Shown here piece by piece: positions 33,704 to 44,800 of a DNA stretch of 64,000 bases. The position numbers were made by a program, and so were the translations under genes. Within the stretch, counting starts at the first letter, position 1. Every line of letters begins with the position of its first letter. The stretch comes from Hexactinellida sp. DTS-2022 (lineage: Eukaryota; Porifera; Hexactinellida): positions 2,760,001 to 2,824,000 of the forward strand of contig JAPNXP010000016.1 in the NCBI GenBank assembly GCA_028753945.1, read 5' to 3'. The notes beneath the pieces were generated by a model. That model saw only the letters and a list, made by a program, of their open reading frames with translations. It searched no databases and was not told the origin of the DNA.

Positions 33704-36700
33704 TTATATGTTAATTAGTATACTCTTGGTATCCTCATTACTTCCAGTAATTGTGAAGTTAGCATGCTTTTCATCGTATATCTTGTGATTCGCATGAATG
33801 CTATGACATTGTCCTTCACAGAGTACTAGTGGTATAAATACAAGGAATAATCCAGGAGCGCGAGACGCTCCTTTTGGAGCATGATTTTTGCAAAATTTGA
33901 ATTTAGGAGCGCGAAAATTTGGAATCCTCTCCTATCCGTAACATTAATTTGTGATTTAGGCGTATGACAATTGGATCAAAGGGTTAGTTAGTATGGATTA
34001 GCAGGCTTCATCAATTAGTATAAATAGACTGTGCATAATAGAAAGATTTCTGAGGCTGCAATTTAATTGATTGAAAATAATTAATTTAATCAATCAATCA
34101 TCCCCTAATAGCAACATTGCTCTATTAGCAACTTATGTTAAATTCCCAAGCGAGCTTTTAATGTTACTGTATTTCTGTTCCTCTATTAGCAACTTCGCCT
34201 ATTAGCAAGCAAAATTCATGCAAAATGCGAGTTGCTAATAAAGCAATTCCACTGTATATGAAATTAATTGTTTCTACATGGCCTATAAAGGGTTCGTATA
34301 GTTATCAACTCACAAATATCAATCGTATAATTTCCTGGTAGCCATTCTTCACAGAATTCTTCACAATCTGGGTTAGGAGTTGCATCCACTTGGATAATTT
34401 CTCTGTACTTATTTGGCATTTGTTGGAATAGCATGAATTCATTATCTAAAACCAATTATTTATAATATAGTAGGTTCTCGTTACTAGTAATACGAATAAG
34501 GCAGGGTGATCATTGTCCAATTTTTAGCCTGGACAGTCTAGTTTTTTTTACAATTATTGTGTGATGTCCAGTAATTTTCTTAATTGTCCAGGTTTTTTTT
34601 TTTGCAGTTATTTTTTATTATCATCCAATTGTCTCCAATTCGTTCTCATTAAACTAATAGTGTCCAGTTTTTTATAACCTGTGTCCAGGATTGTCCCGGA
34701 TTTTTGTCGAAATTTTGAGAAATGTCCAGATTTTGGCCCAAAATCTTCTGGTCACCCTAGGATAATAATAATATCAGTTAAGGAGTACAAATTTAATCCC
34801 CTTAGCCCAGCGATTCACAACCTTTTTCAACCATGGACCCCCTATAACAAATACAGTTGAAAGTTGAAACCAGTTTTTGTAACCAATTCTTTGCATGGAA
34901 ATAAAGTAAGAAAAATCCGATAGCTAGAATAAACCAATTGAAAATAAAACAAATTTGGAATTTCTTGCACATTTAGTATATATAGTTAGTTAGAAAAAAT
35001 CGACTAGTAAGAAAAACCCAGTCTTATAAAAAACCGTTTCGACTGTACAAAACATTATATGGACTTCCCCCCATTGACCGTAATACAAATTTTGAGATTT
35101 TTTTTGTGGACCCCCAAGGAATCAATTAAAATAGGATGGGAATCACTGCCCTAGCATATACAAATGTCTGCAAGTGACTCCAGTATTAAGAATTCCGGAT
35201 AATACTAACAAATTTCGACGGTCCCCTGGTGTTCTTAATAACGATACATGAAACATTTTAGAATTTTTTCGATTTCATATTTGTTTTTAACAGATAACAT
35301 ATACAGTAGATGTCGGATATAAGCACACCGGTTATAATAACATATCGGATATAAGCACACTATGTTGGAAAACGGTTGCCATATACCCTATATAATTTAT
35401 GTCGGTTATACTTATAAGAACATGCCGATTATAAGCACATTAAGTGCAGTTCCCGACGATGTGCTTATAACCGGCATCCACTGTATTAGTTTCATATTAT
35501 CTTTATAACGTCATTATAACATACCCAAGGGTAGTTTGTCTACTGTGTGGATTTCCAAGAATATATCTGAAGTTCCTGTTTCATTGATGACTGTATAGTC
35601 AATTTCAATGTCAAATGTTGTGCCTAAATTAGCATAATGTTAATGAATACAAAGTATGTAAAGTAGAACCTCGTTAGTAGGAATACGGTTAATACGAAAC
35701 AATTCCAGTCCCCTTCAAAGCCTTTCCAATACAAATAACATTGGTTAATACGAATTCCGGATAAGGCGAACACATTTTGATGGTCCCCTGGTGTTCGTAC
35801 TAACGAGGTTCTACTGTATCTTAATAATTGAGAATCGTAAATAATATCTATTACAATAAATCATTACATTAGACTTTGATTAATTGAGTCAAACTATCCC
35901 CAAACCAAAGTGACCCTTTAAACGGAATAGACTACATTTAAGGAAATACAAAAATGTTAATAAACGAACGCCTTATAAATATCCCTTAACTTACCTTGGG
36001 CTCCTCTAAGCGGTGAAACTTTAAGTAGATTTATTATTGCGGCTCCATTTTTACTTATGGGACACAACGTCAATTCTTGGCAGTAGTAAATTGGGTCAAT
36101 ATCAATTCTATATAAATAATGGGATAGTTAATATACAAGCTAGAATTACTAATATTCGGTTAACACATTTTAAATGTATTTTCATTCTTTGACATCAAAA
36201 AATCACTTTTACGAAGCAGGGTTTTTATATTAAGAGGTGTTGTTCGATATACAACAAGAAAGCCTAAATATAAAAGCTAGGCTAAAAATACATTTCTTAC
36301 TTTTGTATGATATTAATGAATTCCTTTATTCCAATTGCTAAGCATCCGAGAGTACACACTACGTCAACAACTTGTTCAAAGTTCTCTGATTTGTTAAAGA
36401 ATCTCTGCGCAATGTCTGCACAGCCCACTTGACAAGCTTGTGCTACCCCGAGATCTAAACAGTAGTTAGGTAGTTAGGTAGTTATGTAGTTAGGATAGTA
36501 GTTAGTTAGTTAGGTAGTTATGTAGTTAGGATAGTAGTTACTTACTTAGGTATGTAGTTAGTTAGTTAAGTAGTTAAGTAGTTAGGTAGTTAGGTAGTTA
36601 GGTAGTTAGGTAGTTAGGTAGTTAGGTAGTTAGGTAGTTAGGTAGTTAGTTAGTTAAGTAGTTAGTTAGTTAGTTAGTTAGGTAGTTAGGTAGTTAGGTA

Positions 36701-37519
36701 GTTATGTAGTTAGGATAGTAGTTACTTACTTAGGTATGTAGTTAGTTAGTTAAGTAGTTAAGTAGTTAGGTAGTTAGGTAGTTAGGTAGTTAGGTAGTTA
36801 GGTAGTTAGGTAGTTAGGTAGTTAGGTAGTTAGGTAGTTAGTTAGTTAAGTAGTTAGTTAGTTAGTTAGTTAGGTAGTTAGTTAGGATAGTAGTTACTTA
36901 CTTAGGTATGTAGTTAGTTAGTTAGGTAGTTAAGTAGTTAGGTAGTTAGGTAGTTAGGTAGTTAGGTAGTTAGGTAGTTAGGTAGTTAGGTAGTTAGGTA
37001 GTTAGTTAGTTAAGTAGTTAGTTAGTTAGTTAGTTAGGTAGTTAGTTAGGATAGTAGTTACTTACTTAGGTATGTAGTTAGTTAGTTAGGTAGTTATGTA
37101 GTTAGGATAGTAGTTAGTTAGTTAGGTAGTTAGTTAGGATAGTAGTTACTTACTTAGGTATGTAGTTAGTTAGTTAAGTAGTTAAGTAGTTAGGTAGTTA
37201 GGTAGTTAAGTAGTTAGGTAGTTAGGTAGTTAGGTTGTATAGTAGTAAGTTTGTTTATTCAATTGTTGTTTGTTGTTGTCTGTTTGTTTGTTTGTTTATT
37301 TATTATTATAAATAACTTACTCAGAAATACGTTTAACGCATAGTTAATCCCAGAATCCACAATTTCCAAACAAAATGAGCATTTATTAAACTTTCCAACA
37401 ACATTTTCCTTCATCTTAAGTTCGTAGTACTCTTTCACAAGTTTATCAATCATTGTATGCCTAGAATTCACTGCTCCCAATGAAATCAACAGTAATGCAA
37501 CAAACACAAATCCTTTCAT
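33704..37519 (-). CDS. Countin-like secreted protein 2, saposin-B domain (six exons)
   Basis: Exons 37519-37321, 36454-36301, 36107-35995, 35623-35525, 34445-34314 and 33825-33704, intron phases 1,2,1,1,1, give 272 residues. Signal peptide MKGFVFVALLLISLGAVNS; saposin-B cysteines CSFC in exon 1, then ACQVGCADI and VVCTLGCLAIG in exon 2. Exon 3 encodes IDIDPIYYCQELTLCPIS, the hallmark countin segment after the saposin domain. Exon 4 (GTTFDIEIDYTVINETGTS) and exons 5-6 (PDCEEFCEEWLPG, LLCEGQCHS) form the C-terminal region. All six exons align with the gene at 6.6-11.2 kb. Secretion is predicted. In Dictyostelium, countin is part of a secreted group-size factor; transferring that role here would be speculative. 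Intron 1 holds a large TAGG/TAGT array, and introns 3 and 4 contain MITEs. Confidence 0.82.
33830..34310. other. Intron with dispersed repeats
   Basis: Between exons 6 and 5 of the countin-like gene: a GGAGCGCGAGACGCTCC-type palindrome near 33855-33880, a copy of the 31-kb repeat (33960-34090), and a P4 element (34110-34254, ending GCAATTCCACTGTA). Confidence 0.6.
34504..34758. mobile_element. Short TIR element with CAGGGTGATCA / TGGTCACCCTAG ends
   Basis: Inverted ends CAGGGTGATCA and TGGTCACCCT, with internal T-rich TGTCCAG words in both orientations. hAT-like by its ends; no clean 8-bp duplication seen. Confidence 0.65.
34808..35153. mobile_element. hAT-like element split by a P9 element
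   Basis: CAGCGATTCACAACC at the left and GGGAATCACTG at the right resemble a common hAT terminus. GACCCCC / GTGGACCCCC motifs sit just inside. A P9 element (about 34870-35047, ending AACCGTTTCGACTGTA) is nested in the middle. The flanks CCTTAGCC and CCCTAGCA agree at six of eight bases. Confidence 0.7.
35304..35483. repeat. P3 element
   Basis: CAGTAGATGTCGGATATAAG ... TTATAACCGGCATCCACTG; near-identical to 40565-40721 apart from a small internal duplication. Confidence 0.88.
35661..35816. repeat. CAGT-type element, family P1
   Basis: AGTAGAACCTCGTTAGTAGG at the left and CGTACTAACGAGGTTCTACTG at the right, flanked by TA. Internal ATACGAATTCCGGATAAGG corresponds to part of the 154-bp satellite unit. 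Lies in intron 3 of the countin-like gene. Confidence 0.88.
36465..37245. repeat. TAGG/TAGT simple-repeat array
   Basis: About 780 bases made almost wholly of TAGTTAGG and TAGTTAGT words. A higher-order landmark (AGGATAGTAGTTACTTACTT, then GGTATGTAG) recurs about five times at roughly 110-190-base spacing. It occupies intron 1 of the countin-like gene. Confidence 0.95.
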
Positions 37520-38668
37520 TTCTATTCTAAAGAGATAACTATAAATGTAAATATATACATACAATTATCTTAAGGTGTTCCAAAAACTCTTGTCAGCTCA
37601 CTTTATTATCCAGATTTTCTATTTATGTATTTCCCCGAATAAACACCAATTACTTATTGTTTTCGTTGGGGAAATTTACCCTCAATCTTTTTTGAAAAAT
37701 CCAGAAAATAATATTTAAGTCGATCTAATGGTTCTCAGCGAAAGTACACATACCGAAATTTCCTAAATCAATGTAGTTACATTTCAGTTATTAACTAATG
37801 GGTAATAATTGTATCATATAGATGTCATTTTAATTGACCCGGCGCTTATTCGGGGAAATACGGTATACTAATAAATAAATATCTAAACAATTTCGTATCT
37901 AATGAAATTACCTTCTTAATTAATATTATATTATATAGTTATCTTATACTTAGTTATCAATTTAGGACTATTCTGTTATTTGATACACAGGAATTTGAAC
38001 TTTTGAACACGAGATAAATGGGATAGTTTGTTAATGCATCGAGTTGAGTCACTTGATATATAATACTATTTAGGGGTTGACCAAATATACATACTTTCAA
38101 ATTCTAATTAAAGCTCGACATTGCACTTTATGAAAAAAACTATATTATTGAAGTTTTTATTACAGATTTTCAAATTACAGTGCAACCTTGATTATACGAA
38201 CTTGTTTTGGCCCTTCGAATAAGTTCGATAATTTAACAAGGGATACTAATCAAAGTAAATATATTTTGACCGAAAATTCCAAAATTATAGTATATATTAT
38301 CCAAAAATTCCATAAATTTAAGAATTATGGCACCTAAGCTCTGTCATATATATTAAGTTTTTTGACTAATTTTTATTTTTTAACTCGTTTTTCGAAAACA
38401 GTTAGTATACTGTACGAAATTTGTTCGCCTTATCCGAAATTCGTATTAACAGGTGTTACTAAGTGTATTTAAAAGGTTTTACCAAGTATTTAAATGTTTT
38501 AATGGGATAGAAATAATGTATGTAGTAATTTGCTATTAACCATGTTTTAATAGTTAAATAGTAAACCAAAATTGTATTGAGTTATAACGAATCTACAATA
38601 AATATAAATTTAAATATTCCGAATCAATAAAGTATCTAACAAAAAGTAAACAACATATTTTGTAGTAA
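37520..38668. other. Intergenic with P10-like and P8 elements
   Basis: 37612-37863 is an inverted-repeat element with TATTTCCCCGAATAAACACC at one end and TTATTCGGGGAAATACGGTA at the other. About 38180-38450 holds a degenerate P8 element (CAGTGCAACCTTGATTATAC). The rest is AT-rich with no gene. Confidence 0.65.
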
Positions 38669-41233
38669 TTAATTTGTTGATCTACAAATTTCATCATAAT
38701 GATTTGATTCATCAGGAAATTTCTCCCTTTTCACTGTATAACCTTTATCATTAAATTCCTCCGGTTTAAATAATTTTGAAAAAACTTGGTCATCTGTATC
38801 GTTACCAAATAACTTGTCCGAAGAAGTTAATCCATTTTCAACTAACTTTTCCATTTCTAAATACTCATCTGATAATGCTCTGGAACGAATTCTTTCGCGA
38901 AAATTGCTCATTTCAGTTTCGTTGACATCTGAATATATTGCAATCCTATTCTCAGCTAAACTCATTGTATTAGCATGAATATTCGATTTAATTGCATTTT
39001 CAATTCGCTCTTGAGAAATATGTTTACCTTTGGAAATATAAATTATGCCACAAACTAGTAGTATTATAACCAGAACCATTAGCAGAAGTAAAATACCTAA
39101 TACACCAACTGTTACTATGAGGATGAAGTATTCTAATTCCTTTCTTTCAGTCAGGAAAGTTGTTGTTGTTGTTGTTGTTGTTTGTGTTACATCGTCACAT
39201 ACCATAGGTTGATATGGCATTTTATAATAATCTTGAATATTTTTATTATTTTCCCCAAAAATTACAATCTCAGTTATTGCAAGGTATCCGTTGGAATTTG
39301 ATTGAATAGAAATATCAATTATTTGGACAATGCTGTTGATGTCTATTGTATTTGTAGAAATTGAATAATTTTGTGGGTTTGTAAGTTCGCCATATGGATT
39401 GAATGCATTTGCAGGTAACATCACAAAATATATTCGTACTGTAGAAATGTAGAAATAGTTTGAGAGTTTAAAACGTACTTCTAAGGAACTGATTCCTTCC
39501 CAAATTGTAAACAGAGTTTGTTTCGATAGTTTTAAGCTGGTAATCTCACCTAGAAAATATTTCAACATAATTTACAGCTTGTAAATAAATAATTCACATT
39601 AGATTATCGTTAATAGGAACACCAATGGACCGTCTAAATATATTCGTTATATAAACCGGAGTCACTTGCATGCATTTGTATAGGCTAGGGGAATTAAACT
39701 TTGTACTCAATGACCGTTTTTTCCTTTATCCGTGCTCCTATTAATGAGAATTTACTGTATCTTGCACAAAGATAAAAGTTCGTTTGTTTGTTGCTAGAAA
39801 ATAGCTAACAATCTTTTTTCGAAATTAACTAAAATCTAGCTTCCAATGGGTTTAATAAGTAAACATGATTGCTGAAACAATTTTTCGCATTACAAATTCC
39901 TAATATGAATATTTATTGTTGTAATCTATTATTGAAAAAGCGATACCAAAGGCCTCGTAATACAAATACAGTCGAGTCCGCTTAATAGAAGCACCTCGGG
40001 ACCAGGTTACTTTGACCCAATTAAGCTGAGAAATCTTTAACCGAACATTTTTAAGCCAAATTGTCATTCTGTCCTATAAATCCTGTGTGAAATTTTGTCC
40101 CCATTAAGCAGAGATATCTTTAAACCGGTGACTCTATTAAGCGGAGTCGACTGTATTTACTAATATATGTTCTGCTTACCAATAACTCCATTGCTCATTG
40201 TACCTACCCCACCATAGCATTTGCCCTCCCTACATACACCCGTATAATCTCTGTTGCCATAGGTTATAGGCTCACTACTCAGGTTATACTCTATGACTGG
40301 AACAGTTGTTAGTGTACCATAATTAGTGCCTATTTGACAGCCATATATCTCGTACTGTACACAGTATTGGTATGCTCCTATTATGTTCCTTTCAATCTAC
40401 AGAATAACAGTCGTAACAGAAAGGTTTTGATGCTACAAATATTTATAACTCAAATTTACTTCGAAACAAATTTTTAATTTATTTATTCTATATCTTTACA
40501 ACTAACAAATCCCCCCATTCTATTAATAGGTTTAGAAAGATTAAAAACAGAACTAATATGTATACAGTAGATGTCGGATATAAGCACACCGGTTATAAGA
40601 ACACTATTTTGGAAAACGGTTGCCATATACCCTATATAATTTATGTCGGTTATAAGACCTTTCCGGTTATAAGCACATTAAGTGCAGTTCCCGACGATGT
40701 GCTTATAACCGGCATCCACTGTATTACATATAAAAACTTACAAATAATTCCTGAACAGTGATTGGATTAATGTTAGCTCTCAAAAGAGGAGAAAAGGAAT
40801 TCAGTCCACTGTTCCCCAACCAATTAACTTCGTATAAACTTCCGTCTACTTTGTATGTGAGTTTGTAGGAATTAGATTTGATGATATTCTCAAATTGGCA
40901 TTGAGTTGCATTTACATTTTTTATAGAAATACCTGTAATAACATAATAGGACCCTCCCGTCTTAAACTGAGCGAAATTAATTGTTATTGTATTAACACTT
41001 GAATTCAACCGCCAAAAAGAGTTGGAATTTAATTGTGTTTGTTCTGTTGTTTCTTGGCTTACAAGATTTTCTAATGCAAGGTCATTTTCTCCAGTTTCTA
41101 AAAACACTTTAGTCTTTTCGAAATCATTTCGAATGACGTCATTAATAATTTCCTGTCTACAGTCAAAGAATATATCCTGTCCATTCACAACAATAATATA
41201 AACAACAAACAAATAAAAAAGTTCCTTTATCAT
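38669..41233 (-). CDS. Kinase-less discoidin-receptor-like membrane protein A
   Basis: Exons 41233-40742, 40396-40180 and 39549-38669, intron phases 0 and 1, give 529 residues. Signal peptide MIKELFYLFVVYIIVVNG. Exon 1 and the start of exon 2 form a discoidin (F5/8 type C)-like domain: FWRLNSSVNTITINF, YVITGISI, YKLTYKVDG and closing YCVQYEIYGC. Exon 2 then has DYTGVCREGKCYGGVGTMSN, matching the YDG...GGLGQLxDG segment of the DDR1/2 DS-like domain. Exon 3 has LAITEIVIFGE, like the end of that domain (FSEI.F), a T-run stalk, one membrane span, and a tail of about 120 residues with no kinase. Tail tyrosines include EYLEM (YxxM) and C-terminal HYDEI. The ORF stops cleanly, so the kinase is absent rather than split off. 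Part of a four-gene tandem set. Confidence 0.72.
39969..40153. repeat. P2 element
   Basis: CAGTCGAGTCCGCTTAATAG ... TTAAGCGGAGTCGACTG, flanked by TA, in intron 2 of receptor A. Confidence 0.88.
40565..40721. repeat. P3 element
   Basis: CAGTAGATGTCGGATATAAG ... AACCGGCATCCACTG; in intron 1 of receptor A, 20 bases from the donor site. Confidence 0.88.
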
Positions 41234-41890
41234 TGTATTCTGTATCAGATTATTGTATTATTTCATTTTTCTTGGGATTTAGGGGAAATGATCACCAAGC
41301 CTAATTATGATGGAAATTCAATCCGATATATTGCATTAGCCAAGTTAATAAGCATAAACTTAATTAAGTTCTGGAAGGGAAAATTGTAATTTAAATCAGT
41401 GCCTGAAAATTACATTAGGAAGCGAATGAACTAGAGTTAGTTAATTTAATTCCACTATCTATTGAATAAATATACAGTAGAGCCTCGTTAGTACGAACAT
41501 TAGGGGACCATCAAAGTTCGCCTTATCAGAAATTTTTGTATTAACCAATGTCATTTAGTATCGTATAATAATACTTTTTATAGCCATATGCATCTATAAG
41601 TAGTATATATGATAGTATCTGCAAAAGAAAATGTTGTCGGCACAGCTGTGATTTTAGATTTTTTCTTATTATCTATAACCGTAGACAACTAGTTACTATA
41701 TGGTCGCATTGATACCAAATTTGATTAATTGAATGCTGTTATTAATTTAAACCTGATACTAATATTGTTATGCCCCAAAACATTATGTATAAACAATATT
41801 AACACAAATATTTATTCTAACAAATAGTTGTAGTGTATACAAATATTCAATTTACACTTAAATGCATGCTCACTTTGAAGTTTTTGGTAT
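41234..41890. other. Intergenic between receptors A and B
   Basis: AT-rich. A one-ended P1 fragment at about 41472-41563 (CAGTAGAGCCTCGTTAGTAC). No TATA box was found upstream of receptor A. The 3' part holds the presumed downstream region of receptor B. Confidence 0.5.
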
Positions 41891-44800
41891 TTATTTATGG
41901 ACAAGCACGTTATAGGATGGAAATTCTCCACTTTTCCTATTTGGAAAATCGATGGAACATTCATTAGTAATTGAAGAGTAGATATGTTTGATATCGGAGT
42001 TTTCGATTTTCCCGTTGAACACTTCCTCTGTTATAAGAGCCTTGTTAACAGCTAGTTCATTTCTAGCTGAAATGTAACCGATATTATCTACCATTGGCAT
42101 GTCAAGGGTTTCTACATTAAGTGAGGTGCCACAATTTTCAACACAAATCTTTGGTAGGCCAGTTTTCGGTATTGAAGAGTATGCAGAATTATCTTCCATC
42201 GGAATTTCAAATTCGTCAAAAACACAACTTTCATATCCTATTTCCGGCTGGGATAATGAATTAGGATTTTCAACATAGCTCGTATTTACTCCCATTGGAA
42301 TGGATAAGCTATTGAGATCCCCCATTACGTCATATTGTACGTTGGGCACAACAGCACTTGGTGAAGCGAACCCACTATCCATGTTATGGATAATTTTAGC
42401 AGTGTGTATTGGTTCAGGTGTTAGTTCCTGTTTAGGTTCCGGTTTAGGTTCCGGTTTTGGTATTTGTATTGATTCATATCTGTCATACATGTCATCAACA
42501 GCAATTCTATTCTGAACAACAGTTAGATCTAATTCGGTGTGCGCGTGTCTTTTCTTGTAACTTTTGATGTAAGTAGCCATTGTGGATGCATCGGTTTTTG
42601 TATGTTTTTCAAGGAGATTTAACTTTTTCCGGATTTTCCTGTTATTTTTCGCGAGCAATAAAATTACAATTACGCTGTTAAAAAGTAGTGTAATCATAAA
42701 TATTGAAAGTACCCCGATGATTGAAAGAAAAACCGATTGTTTTTTGCAATCAATTCCTAATTCGTGATTTGGTGGAAATGTATTTGTTTGTATTGTTGGA
42801 TTGGTATTTGTTTGTATTGTTGGATTTGTATTTGTTTGTATTATTGTGTTCTGAGGTTTCAAAGTTGTATTCTGGGGTTTTAAGGTTGTGTTTGTTTGTG
42901 ACATCATTTTAATTGGAACTGTTGTTGTTGTAATTGGATTATCAGTCAATACTGTATTATCTACAAACTTATCTCCATTATCTACTGGGTTTGTGGTTGC
43001 AATAGTTTCTCGTTGGAAATTAGCAATAACTGAGCTAGTAGGTATTTCTTCAGACATAATACTGACGTAATTATAAGCTATGGATTGTACAGAGAGATTT
43101 ACGTCATCATCTGCGTATACTGCTATCTCTGTTAAGGGTAATCTGTATTGATATTCGGGCGTTCACGGTGAATCTCAGAATTGCATAATTTACTACTAGG
43201 AATACTCTAGATGAGATAGAGATTGACTTCTATGATTTTTTTTTTCTTAATTTTCAATCAAGATGGTGTTTTTTAATAAAATAAGACGTCGACTTCCTTA
43301 TATGGGCATGACATTTTTTCAAAATTGTTGAATCTTTTTGAATTTTTGAACATATTATTATGAGACTATTTCCTCTCAGTAATAATTTTTATTTTATTTA
43401 TTTTTGCAGAAGAAACGATGCTAAAGGGCATTTTTTCAAAATAATCATAAAACGCAGTCGTGCACTAAACTATAGTTATAAAATGTTAGAAGAAAAATTT
43501 TTCAAATCTAGTTCAAGGGTCTGAGGATGTATCATGTGTTACCCCAGAGAAATTTTTTGACTTTCTGATTATTATTTTTGGTTTTATAAGCATTCTAAGG
43601 CTGCGGCCCACGAATTTTTCCGAATTTCAACATCAAAAGAAGTGATAAAATTCTACACTGCCATATATTGTTCCCAAAATTAAAAATTTCGGAATCTACA
43701 GGTCAAAATATACAGGTTCACGTCAAAAAGTTCAGGAATATGTCAAAAATTAGGAAATTAGGGGCATAAAAGAATATGAAGGGTATGCAAGTACCCGGTG
43801 ATCATATATTAATGTGGGAAATTGGACAGCAGAATAATTCTGTTATTCTTCATAAAAATGCGCCAGCTTCTTATCTATGCGTGGCATTTGTTTTCAACAC
43901 TTTTACAATAATATATCATGAGTTATGACCAATTTATGACTATGGTTTTGTCTGTTTTGTCATATTTTCACACCTCAAGGCCCTCAAATATACAATAATG
44001 TATTATATAAAACACCAATTTGGTAATACAAATATGGAAATAGCATTTGCGCACAAAATGAGACGTTACACAACACGATCCAATCATTATTCGATAAGTT
44101 ATGGACTTTTGGGCCACAGAAGGGGGCAAAAAATCTGACATTTCACACCTGTTGATATTTCAGAAACGCTTTGAGATAAAATGATCATAGGCATTAGAAA
44201 ATACTGTAAATACCTGACTTGCTATACGTTTATAATACATTTTAGGACTCTAGGTGTCACACTTTTTAACATGACCATATATGGTAATTTGATGTGCCCA
44301 ATTTTGGTGACGAAGCAAATTTTGTAACTCTTGATCTCTGGACAGCAGAGACTAGCTCTAAAATTCTAGTCACATCATGATTCTATTTCTTACTCATTGG
44401 ATAAACTTTTGGGATTATATTATAATTCGAATGATGTGTTCTGATTTCAAATGCCCAAATATGGTGGTGTCAAAGTGGCAATATGTTAAAAAGCTGACAA
44501 AAATCCAACTTCTGATCCAAATGAGATAGAGCTTAGCTCTAAATTGCTAAAAATAGTCTAATTCAATTTCAAATGACATTATCTATTTTATGCAGTTTAG
44601 GAACTCCTTTTCCTCGCACTTTCATATTCTGGACTCAGCCACTTCGACACAAATTAATTAAATGCTAATTATGAAGGTGTAAAAAAAGACCATTTGGGCA
44701 TATGGATGTAAAAAAGAGAATTTTTATTCTAGAAAGTCAAACTTTTTTTTAAAATGCTCAGTATATGTAGGCGCATGTTTTAAAAGCGGGCAGTTTTGGC

